DNA of 64,000 nt from Zelopaecilomyces penicillatus. Lineage: Eukaryota; Ascomycota; Sordariomycetes; Hypocreales; Pseudodiploosporaceae. Positions 11,341 to 22,018 of the stretch are shown piece by piece (positions within the stretch are counted from its first letter, which is position 1; every line of letters starts with the position of its first letter). A program made the translations under genes and the position numbers. The stretch is taken from the NCBI GenBank assembly GCA_005765155.1, contig VCCP01000002.1:1-64000 (forward strand), read 5' to 3'. Below the pieces are notes generated by a model. That model had not been told where the DNA came from. It did no database searches and saw nothing but the letters and a program-made list of their open reading frames with translations.

Positions 11341-12393
11341 ATAAAATGCCTATTACCCCTATTAGATCATTTCCTGCGTAGATTACTACTATTATAGTAC
11401 CTATCAAATCCTATAGGGGCAGCCTTTTTGAAGCAAAAAGGCCTATGTTATTATTGCTAGCAAAGGTCTATTGATTGTTTCTGGAATAAAGAATTAAAGA
11501 CTCACGAAAGTTTTATGGTGTGGATATACTACTCTATCCATGGGCGATTCATAGCGCTTGGTATATAGAGAATTGTATCTATTAAGGAAGTGATCATTAA
11601 TGCTAATACAAAGGCAGGGATAGATGCTATGACAGTGATGGAGGTAGAGCAGAGGACCTTGTGAAATGTTTGTATACTTAGCTATATTCTCTTCCCAACA
11701 AAGTAGGGCCCTATTATAATAGCTGGACCTAGTCAGCTGTATTCCTTCTTAACACTAAGAAGATGATGGCAACTTATTGCTGTCAGATCGCCCGTAAGAT
11801 TTTAAAACACTATCCATACCCTCCCACCCAAGTTTCCAATATAGTAGTATAATTTCCCCATTAGCCCTCAAATATAATTTGGCACACCGGTCCATCCACT
11901 ATCGGACAGATTGGGTCACTGCTTCTGATCGACAGGATATAAGGCACTGGGATAAAGCAAGACACTGTATGCATTATCTGCCGTGCTGTACTTCACCCGT
12001 GTTAAATTTTTCCTCTGCTGTGTTTCAATTTGTGCCATGTTCCACATGTGCCCTGTTATAATTGCCTTTGTGCCAGCCCCGCCAGAAAAGTAGGGAGCGC
12101 CTGCTGGGTTCCTGACATTCATTCCGCTTTGATACTCAAAGGCGTAGCCGATAATGTGCCCGGAACTAGTCCATTTCACTCGGTTACCGTGCTGCCATGT
12201 ACAGTTACAGTAGACTCTCCTAGGCTTGAACCAACGCCTCCTCGTCCATCACCCCCGTTGGCCCCCCTTTATCTTGTTCCCTCTCGCAACCACAGCTGCA
12301 GTCGTGCCTACTACATCTCCACCGGCTTGTTCACTTTCGTTCCCTTTCCCAATATATTCCACTGGCGCCCTCCCTCAGTCGCGCTGTCGCAAC
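11341..12393. other. Intergenic, possible degraded repeat then promoter region
   Basis: From 11341 to about 11700 composition moves toward normal. Broken translation contains a cysteine-rich fragment near 11440-11480 (GLCYYC, then IDCFWNKEL) faintly like a retroelement zinc knuckle, too weak to call. From 11800 to 12393 it is ordinary sequence upstream of the monooxygenase pseudogene, with pyrimidine-rich stretches. Confidence 0.35.
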
Positions 12394-14306
12394 CATGACC
12401 ATCCTCACCACTACCACGCCGATGGAGGACCGTCTGAAGATTGTCATTGTGGGTGCCGGCCCTGTCGGGTCGCTGGCGGCTGTGTACGCCGCGCAGAGAG
12501 GCCACCAGGTGGAAGTCTACGAGCTGCGACCAGGTGAGTGAGACTACCCGCAAGACTTTGATGTGATTGCCGCTCTTTTGTCGCCCGGTTCCTTGCTTGA
12601 AGCTTTTTTTGGTCCCCGATTTGTCGAGTTGCCTCCACATGGGCGCAACGTCGAGGGTAAAGGCAAGAAGAAAGACGAGGAGGCAGAGAGGATACAAAGT
12701 CGAGTTAACTATTTGCCTTCAGCTGCTGACATTGTTAAGACCTGCGATCTCCGGGCACTGTCCCGCTCAACTTTACGTAGTCCATAAATATGGTGTTGTC
12801 TTAGCGCGGCATCTTCGCTATGCAGCAGACCGGCAAGCCGCGCTCCTCGGTAACATCATGGCGGCTGCCATCCCTATGACGGGCCGCATGATTGACGGCA
12901 GGACAGCTGCTGGCGAGCTGTACGAAGCCGCACAGGAATACGATGTTAATGGGCGTATGAGTAGCCATAGTCATCATCAGCAGCAGCAGCAACATCATTA
13001 CTATCCCGGGCTGCCTTTGTATGGTTTCTTAAACTAACACGTCTTTCGTCCAGGCTATTCTTGCCATTGACAGGGCGGGTCTCAACAAACAGCTCCTAGA
13101 CGTGCTAGACACCATGCCCAACGTGAAGCTCTTCTTTAATCATAAACTCAGGCACGCTGACTTTCAGGCTCGCCGCGCCCGCATTGAGGTGCGCGATCAG
13201 CACAATGGCAACAACCGCCCTAAGGAAATCCACGTTAACTTTGACCTTACGATCGGCGCCGATGGCGCCTACTCTACCATGCGATACCACTTAATGAAGT
13301 TCATACGCCTTAACTACCATCAGGATTACATTGACATGCTTTGGTGCGAGTTTCAAATACGTCCGCGAGAGGCAACGCCTACCACCGCCGCGGACGACGA
13401 ATTGCTGTCCCGATTTCGAATATCGCCTAATCATTTACACATCTGGCCCGGCCGGGACTTCATGTTCATCGCCATCTCCAGCAATGTGAGCGCTTATTGT
13501 ACCAGGAAAATGCATGTTCTAGACCATGCGAACAGCTTCCGCAGGGCGGCTCCTTTACGTGCACCCTCTTCATGCCCAGCAAAGATTTCGCGAGACTAGA
13601 ACAAGACCCGTCATGCCTGCCGGCCTTCTTCGATGACCATTTCCCTGGCGTGACTAGTCTCATTTCTGCAAAGAGCCTCATCCACTCCTTCACAACGAAT
13701 CCTCACCTCCCCCTAATCAGTATTAAGTGTAGGCCCTATCACCACGGATCGTCGGGTGTTATTGTTGGCGACGCTGCGCACGCCATGGTGCCGTTCTACG
13801 GCCAGGGCATGAACGCCGGTATGGAAGACGTACGTGTTTTATTTAACATCATCGATAAGTATACTCGCCAGGAGAGTAATGGTACCTGGAAGGAGCCCAA
13901 CGCCGCTAAGCCACCCACGGTCGTGAGGATCGGCATGGAGCAGGCTCTGGCTGAATACTCGGACATGCGGGCGCGGGATGCTCACACCATCAACGATATG
14001 GCTCTTCAAAACTACGTTGAGATGCGGTCGCCGGTCCTCTCCAGACTCTACCGCATGCGTAAGTTCCTTGACTAGTTCATGAGTGCAGACTTCCCATCCT
14101 TTGGTTGGCACACCATGTACTCCAGGGTCAGCTTCAGCAATGAGCCCTATTCAGAAATTATCGACAGAAGCGAGTACCAGGGCAAGATGCTGGTACAGGG
14201 ATTCCTGGCACTGGTCGCCAGTCCCTTTGCCGTCACGGCGCTGGTCGTTCTCTACAGGTTCCGGCAATCCATGTGGTCCTTTGCACGCGGCGTATCTACC
14301 AATTGA
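12394..14306 (+). pseudogene. Kynurenine 3-monooxygenase-like pseudogene
   Basis: The family (FAD/NADPH hydroxylase, mitochondrial outer membrane) converts kynurenine to 3-hydroxykynurenine in tryptophan catabolism and NAD synthesis. Exon 1 (12394-12533) carries VIVGAGPVGSLAA and VYELRP. Exon 2 starts at 12740 with DLRSPGTVPLNFT. The next exon, from about 13054, has DRAGLNKQLLD and IGADGAYSTMR; an intron lies at 13486-13544; the last exon has VGDAAHAMVPFYGQGMNAG and a C-terminal hydrophobic anchor. Lesions: TAG at two conserved positions near 12780-12810 (Lys in NFTKSIN, Glu in SERG), a one-base frameshift near 12840, a poorly fitting junction near 12955-13053, and TAG at 14073-14075 where the family has an acidic residue. 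It is a dead copy; a functional copy presumably lies elsewhere in the genome. Confidence 0.85.
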
Positions 14307-14822
14307 AGTGCCGCACGAGGCAGCCACCTCTTGTAAGAGTGCAGAGTTGCAATGTGAATGTGTCCCGGATTCTTGAAGTCGCTGTTAATACGCGTCCAAA
14401 GAGATTGACGGGCGATGGGGAATTTGCATTGTAAAATAGCCTTAATCCGCTAATGGATCTATATGCTTAAGCGGACTTTTAAATATTTACTAAAAGTTTA
14501 TTAATATCTTTTTATATATATATTTATTAAATTATTTTATTATATTATATCACTTTTAATATTTTTTAGTATTTTTTAGTATTTTTTATAAATTATATAT
14601 ATAAAAACATATTTAATTATATTTAATTATTATTTAAAGATAATAGTTATTTAATTTAAAAGCTTTATAAATATAAATATTATTATAATATAAATATTTT
14701 CAAATTATATAACTAGTTTACTTATATAATTATTTTATCAGATTATAATAACTCTATCTTAAGCCTTGTTTTTTAATGAATATTAATATTTAGTAGTATT
14801 AGATCTAGTAGTTAAACAGATA
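14307..14822. repeat. AT-rich mutated stretch
   Basis: From about 14440 to 14780 the sequence is nearly pure A/T with repeated 'attttttagtattttt' and ttaattatattt words, in sharp contrast to the pseudogene on its left. It looks like a short RIP-altered repeat. No gene is seen. Confidence 0.6.
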
Positions 14823-15260
14823 TTAAAGTCGGCTTTTAGTCTGTAGATACCCCTTCAGCCTTTTAAAATACATAGAACATGCAACATTATCTACAAACTC
14901 TTTGATCTCTTCCAGTTGCTGCCCATCTTCAGTCGTGCGTAAACAGAACACAAAATCATACTTAAGATCCCCTATAACTGATTTTGCTATTGACGTGCCC
15001 CAGAAGACTATGGTCCTTGCTTCGCAATCAAACACTTGTCTATTGATTTTGATCTGGAAGTCGTTCCATACCGATATCACTGTTGTTATATATTTTTCGT
15101 ATCTGTCATTTGGCATAGCACCTGTTATACCTGAGTTTGGGAGCAACTCATGCGTGCATGTTGGAGTCCGTATTTTCATGATTTCTTGGGCGTCCAATTG
15201 GAGATAGGCATTGAGAAACCGATCAAACGTCTGGCTCATAACAGAGCGTGTTGGCGGCAT
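14823..15260 (-). CDS. SnoaL/NTF2-like small protein
   Basis: A complete 145-residue frame starts at ATG 15260-15258; a second ATG eight codons in (MSQTFDRFLNAY) is also possible. Length, the helix-rich start (FDRFLNAYLQLDAQEIMKI), a mid-region conserved-looking SVWNDFQIKIN and a C-terminal strand/helix pattern fit fungal SnoaL-like NTF2-fold proteins. That fold serves as cyclases, isomerases or small binding proteins. No catalytic residue can be assigned. It lies between two broken oxidative genes and has no visible damage itself. The assignment rests on fold-style resemblance only. Confidence 0.5.
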   Translation of the reverse strand: MPPTRSVMSQTFDRFLNAYLQLDAQEIMKIRTPTCTHELLPNSGITGAMPNDRYEKYITTVISVWNDFQIKINRQVFDCEARTIVFWGTSIAKSVIGDLKYDFVFCLRTTEDGQQLEEIKEFVDNVACSMYFKRLKGYLQTKSRL

Positions 15261-16949
15261 TATGGTGATATGGTTGATGTGTTGTGCTGCTGAACAGTTT
15301 TTACCAAGACATCAGTTGTGTTGTGAGAGCAGATGTATTAGGGAACATCGACTTACATAACAAAAAAACTTGCAAGTCAAGAATCCCAGATATGGTGTTA
15401 CACATTCAATATGATGTGTTAAATAATAAGTCTACTGTGATGCTTCGACCTATTTATAAGGTTGGGCTGGTTTATACTAGTGCGTGCATACAGCATGCTA
15501 TTAACTAGTAAGATTAATACATGACTCGCGGGGGAGACAAATCAATTTTCTGATGTAGACATGTGAGAAGGCGCGGCGGCGGATAAAGTGCGAAAACGCA
15601 GTGATAATACTGAGCACAAATAAGGGATAAACTGATGATTGCATGTCGAGTGCAACTAGTTGAAACTAGAAGTGTGAATGACTTGGTAAAAGCAGGATCG
15701 CCTAGAGGTAGTAGTAGTAGTCTAGGCTTTACAGGGTGGTGTGTACAAAAGTAGCAGAACTGCATTAGCGGCTAGCTACCTTGAGAATCCTTGCTACGTA
15801 GTAAAAGCCACCCAGTGTGGTTTATAACAAAGTGTACTGTAATATAATAAAAAAATTATATATCATTATAAGGTTGTCTAAGACATCCATTAACCTGGAT
15901 CACTTATAAAATATTCACTGGTCTTTATTAATTAAATAAACATAAACTCAGCAGGTGATAGTAATATAATTAAGTGCATAGACTATAAGAATAACAAGTA
16001 TTGAGTGTACTTTAGCGATCGAAGAGGATCCGAATAAAAAAATCAGTAGACTTATATGTATAAAGTACTGTTCGAGGCATTTGCACTAGTAATAGTAGCT
16101 CCGTATTAACAAAGGTAGGTAGGTACCAGCTCAGCGGAGATACAGTTTATACAGATAAAAAGAAAAACCAAGCTAACAAGGGGGTCATTTATAAGCGAGT
16201 CTGCAGGGTCGTATTATTGATAAGCAAGCCAGTAAGAGAAGCAGTAAGTAATTAGATACACTAGGGTAGGATTATAGGTGGAACAGAGGCAATACAAAGG
16301 GTGCGGCATGCAATATCGGCAATGGGTGATTCATCGGTTCTATCTGAGCCGATCTTCGTTTCGGCTCCCACCAGACTTAATACTATATAGAGGAGCGAAT
16401 CGCTGTTAGGTGCTAGGCTTGTCTTACTTGGAGCGAATGTACATCTCGGATGTTATGCCTGATCTCATACTAAGAAGATCTACTAGGCGCCACCCTCCCA
16501 CCACCGTCCAATCATTGCCCACTCGCTCCATGCATGGTGTGGTTGTGGAAACATCCCGTAGCAGAATAGTCGTCAAGCTAAGAACGGTAGTGGTGTCTTC
16601 TCAATATCTCGTCGTGTTCAACTTCTCAACATCCATTGTCTAGGGTTCACAGGCTTGCTTCGTGCAATGTAGGATAGCCAAAGACACTCTTAGTCTATAC
16701 TACTGACTCGTTAATCACACAGTATGGCAGCTATTAGTAATAGATCATATCCAATGTCTCATGGCATGCATACTAGAGACGAATCTTAATCATGTTGCAG
16801 TCTGTCTTATCTCAAAGTATCATGATCAGTTTACTTTATAAACCTAGCCAGTTACTATGAGAATTCATATATATTAACTTCCAAATCATACCAAGACTAT
16901 TGCTTTCATTATCTTCAGTATGAATCAACGGACACAGAAGTAACTCCAA
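15261..16949. other. Intergenic region, no supported gene
   Basis: Short frames at 15284-15508, 15514-15765 and 16410-16643 show no domain, codon bias or splice structure. The sequence has normal composition with AT-rich patches near 15840-15990. It may hold fragments of decayed genes. Confidence 0.4.
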
Positions 16950-18252
16950 ATGAAGTCTGAGAACCCATATACCCTGGGACTGGGCAATAATCTCCCACCA
17001 GGAACCGATTCCTATGAGCAACTCGAGGCCAACCCACGGCTACCAAGGCGTCCTCCCAAAGTGACGACATCTCCGGAATGGCCCCCTATCAAGGAAAGAA
17101 AGGGCAAATGGTTGTCCAAATACCTTGATCAGGTTCGTTTGCCCCAACTAGTTCAATATTTCAGTGAGGTCATCCGCCAACTTCCAATATCATAGCTACA
17201 ACCAGAAACCGATTTCGATCATATCGTACGAACCTCGACCCTTTTTGGCATGGGTCAGTTCGGGGCGTCATTGGCATATACTGCCATCATTTGCATGAAT
17301 TCGCAAACACCATCAGGTGCCGCTGCGGTCCACGGCGGAAACGTTGTCAGGAGAGGCCACTCAAGGTATTACAGAACGCAGCTATCTGAACTCAACTGGG
17401 TTTTCTACGGCAGCACTGCAGCCGAGACAGCAGCGGACATTGCCAAGATCAACAAGATCCACGGCGCTGTCTGGGCGCGCAAACCCGGAACGTTTAGCTC
17501 TAGTTGGGAGGGGAAATCGACTGTTATTGGCATTTCCTATTTCAATACATGGTGTCGCCGAGTGGTGGGAGCCCGTAATCAGGCACCACACCCGAAACTT
17601 CAAGCAGCATTGCCGCTATGGGGCGAGCAGTTGGCCGCGCATTTTCGGTCAGAGATTACGTACGGCTCCAAGTCCTATGGCGATAACTATCCTCGAGACT
17701 GGGACGAAGTAGAGAGGTTCTTTTACTGGTTGCAAGACTTTCCCTATGAAGAACAAACTACAGAGCAGCAGAAACAGATTGGAAAGGAGAGTGCTGAACT
17801 CTTTATAAAACAATTCTGCGAATTATGGTTCCCAAGGTGAGTAGATATCCAAAAAAAAAATCAAAAACAAATCTCCTGCCACTGCTCTGACGGTTTCATT
17901 ATCTAGTTCACTTCAGTTTATTGGGCGGAATATTCTCCTGACTTTTCTTCCACCTCAATGTCGGCGCAGGCAACGTCTTGGTGAACCTAACTGGCTGCTT
18001 TCATTTCTAATCAGAGTACTGGTTAAATTACACTTTGATATCAGTGATAGTTTGCTGTCAGATCCCATCCAACCACCGATGGTCCACTACCGTGAAATGT
18101 TGGCAAACGCCAATATATCGAAAGTTGATCAGCAAATTAGGGCCTTGCGAAGACGACAGAGCCAAGGTCTTCTTATCTTAGGGACAATCTTAGGTCTAGT
18201 TGCTCTAGGGATTCTGTTTGCAAGCTGGATGCAGACTGGGAAACCAAGGTAG
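16950..18252 (+). pseudogene. mpaB-like (DUF2236) oxygenase with one premature stop
   Basis: Two exons, 16950-17836 and 17907-18252 (70-nt GT-AG intron), would give 410 codons. The only defect is TAG at 17193-17195; the frame is the same on both sides, so one G-to-A change in a Trp codon would explain it. Recognisable parts are LNWVFYGSTAAET followed by INKIHGAVWARKPGTFSS, the segment where mpaB/latex-clearing-type oxygenases have their conserved His helix, then HPKLQAALPLWGEQL. A C-terminal membrane helix (LLILGTILGLVALGILFAS, about residues 385-403) would anchor it in a membrane. Family members use haem or iron to cleave or oxidise lipophilic substrates; the substrate here is unknown. Confidence 0.6.
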
Positions 18253-19310
18253 CTTTAGCTGCATAAAATAGTACACTGATAATAATAGTATTGACATTAT
18301 GCGGCGTGATATAGAACTAGTTTAAAGTGATGCCAAACTGTAACATGATTCAGTATGCTGACGATCTGTATCGATATGCAGATTTGGTTTGAGAGGTCTT
18401 TGAAATACAGTCTCACCCATCGGTGAGTATCAGCGAGTTTCCACACCGGTTTAGAAACCTACTTGGAAAAAGAAAGGGGGCGGTTGTCACCTATTCCCTC
18501 CTCACAAACGGACCGGATGGGTGAGACAGCAGAGACTTGGTAGGATGTACCTGTAAGTGTCTCATGGCACTTTTGCATGCTCCTCTACTTATATCCCACC
18601 GGAGAAACAAAGGGACTTTGTGAGTAATGTCAACAAGGATAAAGGCACCCCTGATATAGAGACTCGGCAGCTATAAGATATCCCACATGTATCCCGTGCT
18701 ACTATACCGTTTGGGGCCTAGTTAGCTATCATTACAGCTGGTTGTTTCGTCCAGATTTCACTTCAAATCGAGACAACTATCTAGCAATATGGTACAGACA
18801 CAAGGGATCTCTATTAAGACGGTGTGAAGGTCACCAGGGCATACACTTTCAGCGCATTGCTAGATTGCAGTGCTCCTACAGCGCAGGTCACAAACATTTG
18901 GTGACAACAATTTACATCATGAGGCGGCCAGCCTGTTGACTGCGCCGTATAGCCACCTCCACTTGACAGACTTCCACTGCTACACGATTCCGGCTTGTTT
19001 TTCTTGCTTGTCTGGGGAAGACATGTCTCTGAGTCATGGAGCGCTGGGTGGGCTCGTGAAGTAGTTGGCCGTGTGAGCGGACGAAAGCCGCCGCCAGATC
19101 TAAACACTTCAGGTCAAAGGTCTAATGAGTCATGACCATCTCAATTGTCCCCCCTTAAGTTACCTTAACAGCTGCTACAGCTAATATAAGGCGGTCGGCC
19201 GGGTTAACCCCGGCTGAACCCTAAGGGGTTCGCTTGGAGGCGGGGGGTTCGCTGGCCAGGGTCTCGACTTAATGTAGTCGTTATTACTCAAGAGACACCA
19301 GTCACAAGCC
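18253..19310. other. Intergenic region with inverted repeats
   Basis: No gene is supported. TCTCACCCATC at 18411-18421 is matched by its exact reverse complement at 18516-18526. A near-palindrome GCCGGGTTAACCCCGGC at about 19198-19214 is followed by GAACCCTAAGGGGTTC at 19216-19231, in a locally GC-rich patch 80-110 bases before the Rieske gene start. Confidence 0.5.
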
Positions 19311-19939
19311 ATGACATCCGACTTTGTTACACTGTTTTCCATGCCACAAGCGCAGTGGTATTATATTGGCCGCGCATCGACCTTCCCAGATATCGGCTTT
19401 GACGAAGAAGATTTATCTCAATCGCGCCTCTGCAATAACGCTCCAACGCCAGGATGTAAAGTCTTTCAGCTCGTCGCACAAGAAGGCAGTGCAAACACAA
19501 AACTCATTGTGCCGATCGAAGCTCTTGATTCCAGCGAGATTAGCAAAAACTTCAATGACCAGGTGCTTGTATTTCAGTACAGAGGCAAAATCCATGCGAT
19601 TGATCATGTATGCTATAGCCACTATTCTTGCCATATTTTCTTCCCTTGTGTTAACCGCGTTCTTCACAGAGATGTCCTCATTCATCTTACCCTCTTTCGC
19701 GTGGCATACCGTTTGACATTGAGGATTTCGGCGTTGTTCTCAGCGCCGGACTAACCTGCCCTAAACACGGGTGGTCATTTGACCTCTTTTCAGGATCAGC
19801 GGATCGCGGTAATTATAAACTTGGAGTATGGGAAACTCAGTTGCGTGAGCCATCAAATGAAGACGAAGTCTTGCCGGGGGATGGTTTTGAAACAACTGAG
19901 AAAGAAGTTTGGGTAAGAAGAAAGCAGCGGGTAGGATAA
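19311..19939 (+). CDS. Stand-alone Rieske [2Fe-2S] protein
   Basis: Exons 19311-19607 and 19670-19939 (62-nt intron, phase 0) encode 188 residues. The Rieske cluster motif is complete across the intron: C101-P-H103 and, 25 residues on, C129-P-K-H132, followed by GWSFDLFSG, as in ferredoxin-type and oxygenase-type Rieske domains. There is no oxygenase catalytic domain, signal peptide or membrane helix, so it would act as a soluble electron carrier or regulatory subunit. Neighbours are an mpaB-like oxygenase and a dead flavin hydroxylase; a redox partnership is possible but inferred only from position. Confidence 0.82.
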
Positions 19940-20077
19940 CTTTGCGTCGTTGGGGGAGCAGGTAAGCACATAACCACTTCGGAATTACTGGCAGCAGCTG
20001 ATTGAACAGTTAATTAAGTTTAAATTGTGTCATATCTACTCATTATTATGAAGCCGCCTCATTACTAATCTGCATCA

Positions 20078-21781
20078 TTATGCCATTTGTACCCTCCTGG
20101 GAGCGCGGCACCCTGGCCCTGCAATCGCCTTGATCTGGCTTTCGGCGATGGGGGTGGCCACTGGTGCTTTGTAAGTTGCAGTCACTGGCGACTTCATCTT
20201 GGACAGAATAATGAGTTCCGTCATGACCTTGGGCTTGAAGTTGAGTGCTTTGATCTCCGGAGCGCTAGTCGCCTGAGCAGGAGACCCTGTCTTGGCAGTC
20301 AGTGTCTGTGTAACGACAAGAATGTTGGCTTGACTAGCTGGGCAGTTGACAACAGAGTCATTGCATGCTGTGACGGTATACAACTTGGTGACACACTTGG
20401 TCGAAGTGCTAGCAGGGGGCTTTGTAGTGGTGACCATGGAAGAGATGGCGTTGGTGGAAGTCTGGTACGCGGCCGAGCTGCTGGAGGAGGTGGAAACAGC
20501 ACCGGCTGATGTTGATGTCGCAGCATTGGAAGTGGCAGGGGTAGACATCGAAGTTCCAGACGACGTCGAGATGCTCGAATCTTGAGTTGTGATCATGGTG
20601 GTTGAGACTTGACTCGATGTCTCGAATGATGAAGTCTGGGTGGCAGGTCCCGAGGTGGAAGTTTGAGGAGCAGGCTCTGTGCTTGGTGGCAAGCTTGGAA
20701 CAGACTGTGTCGTAACCGCGGTTGTGGTAATTGCGGGCGGCGCGGAGGTGAACACTGGGGGCATGTCGATCAAGCATTGGGTGAAAGTTGGTGAGTTGAG
20801 TAGAGTTGTCGACACAGCAGGTACGACAGCAAAGGTCTTGGCTCCATTGCCGATTCCAGCGCTAGCAGAGGCGCCAATGTTGAGGTCGAAGAATTCCTTG
20901 GCCTGAAGCAAGCAAGTGTCGGTCTTTTCAATCTGGGCCACAAACTCTACAAGATTGGCAAACACGCCAACCATGGCGCCGACACCGAACTTGCCAAAGC
21001 CGACTTGAGCTCCCATGTCGAGTCGGAGACGGAGATCGGCCTTGAAAGTAACGGGGCCGCTGTGAATGGTGACGGGGATGGTCTGGAACCCAGTGCCGTC
21101 GCTGTTAAGTGTCATTAGTATGGACTTGCTACTTGAAATGGGAACTGCCGACTATGGGGACTTGGATAGGGCGTCAACTTACAACATGTTCTTCATGATG
21201 TCGCCGTCGAGGATGTCCACCTCGAAGAATGCATCTTCAGCAAGTTTCATGTAGAAGCCTCCCTCGAGGTCCATTGCGCTGCTGACCGTGAAAGCCAAAT
21301 CGACGCTGAAGATGATGCCTAGCTTCAATCCACGGACACTCAGGCCGATGGGAGTGTTGGAGGAGTACAGATTGACAGAGAAGGCGAGAACTCCAGTGGT
21401 GGTAACGCCCAATTTCATGTAGGCTTCGACGCCAGCTAGATCAAAACGCACAATGGGTTTGATGAGCTTCTTCGTTGTGAGTTTTGCCGTGACTTTACCC
21501 TTGGTGTAGCACTCGATACACTTTAGGTTGAGGTTGGTGACCTTGGTGGGTGTACCAGGGACAATGATGTTGCCGTTGAAGAGATTGTCGTTGTTCCACT
21601 GTTTGTCGAGGCTAAAGTCTTCAGAAATACGCTTCTCCAGATGATCCAAAGAGCGCGTGAACTCCATCAACTCGTTGGCAACTCGTTCGTCAACTTCATA
21701 ATGACCAAAACGTTGTCCCGCTGGGGACACAGCCATGCCGGCTGCCACAGTGGCAACGCTCAAGAGCCTAAAAAGATGCAT
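20078..21781 (-). CDS. Secreted Ser/Thr-rich surface protein
   Basis: Exons 21781-21183 and 21101-20078 (81-nt intron) give 540 residues. ATG 21781-21779 is chosen because it starts a clear signal peptide (MHLFRLLSVATVAAGMA). Residues about 20-310 form a globular part with beta-rich repeats (LGIIFSVDLAFTVSSAMDL), a Cys pair CIEC and later cysteines. About 110 residues of Ser/Thr/Pro follow, of the kind heavily O-glycosylated in cell-wall proteins, then a tail with KCVTKLYTVTACNDSVVNC. No hydrophobic GPI signal ends the protein. Function is unknown; a wall or adhesive role is inferred from architecture. Confidence 0.8.
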
Positions 21782-21892
21782 TCTGACAGATAGCAAAACC
21801 AAAAAAGGGAATTTTTTTGTAAGGGGAATTAAAGAGAGTGATGTATATAGCAAAAAAAGAGTGACAGAGAGAGTGTGGTATGGTAACTCAGT

Positions 21893-22006
21893 GAATGAAG
21901 GAATGAATGAATGAATGAATGAATGAATGAATGAATGAATGAATGAATGAATGAATGAATGAATGAATGAATGAATGAATGAATGAATGAATGAATGAAT
22001 GAATGA
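21893..22006. repeat. Tetranucleotide microsatellite (GAAT)n
   Basis: About 28 nearly perfect GAAT units lie 110-225 bases upstream of the start codon of the secreted Ser/Thr-rich protein. They sit in its promoter or 5' leader. On the minus strand the array happens to be open and reads as Phe-Ile-His-Ser repeats in frame with the gene, but a hydrophobic signal peptide begins only at the downstream ATG, so this is not taken as coding. Confidence 0.93.
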
Positions 22007-22018
22007 CAGAGTAGGCAA

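Noticed and set aside
11430..11490. Zinc-knuckle-like fragment left of the KMO pseudogene
   Set aside because: Spacing does not match C-x2-C-x4-H-x4-C and a stop lies inside; too weak to assign.
16410..16643. 77-codon plus-strand frame
   Set aside because: No domain, no codon bias and no splice or promoter context; within chance length.
21782..22018. N-terminal extension of the secreted Ser/Thr-rich protein made of Phe-Ile-His-Ser repeats
   Set aside because: It is the GAAT microsatellite read through in frame. The signal peptide begins at the downstream ATG 21781, and a repeat-encoded leader would bury it.
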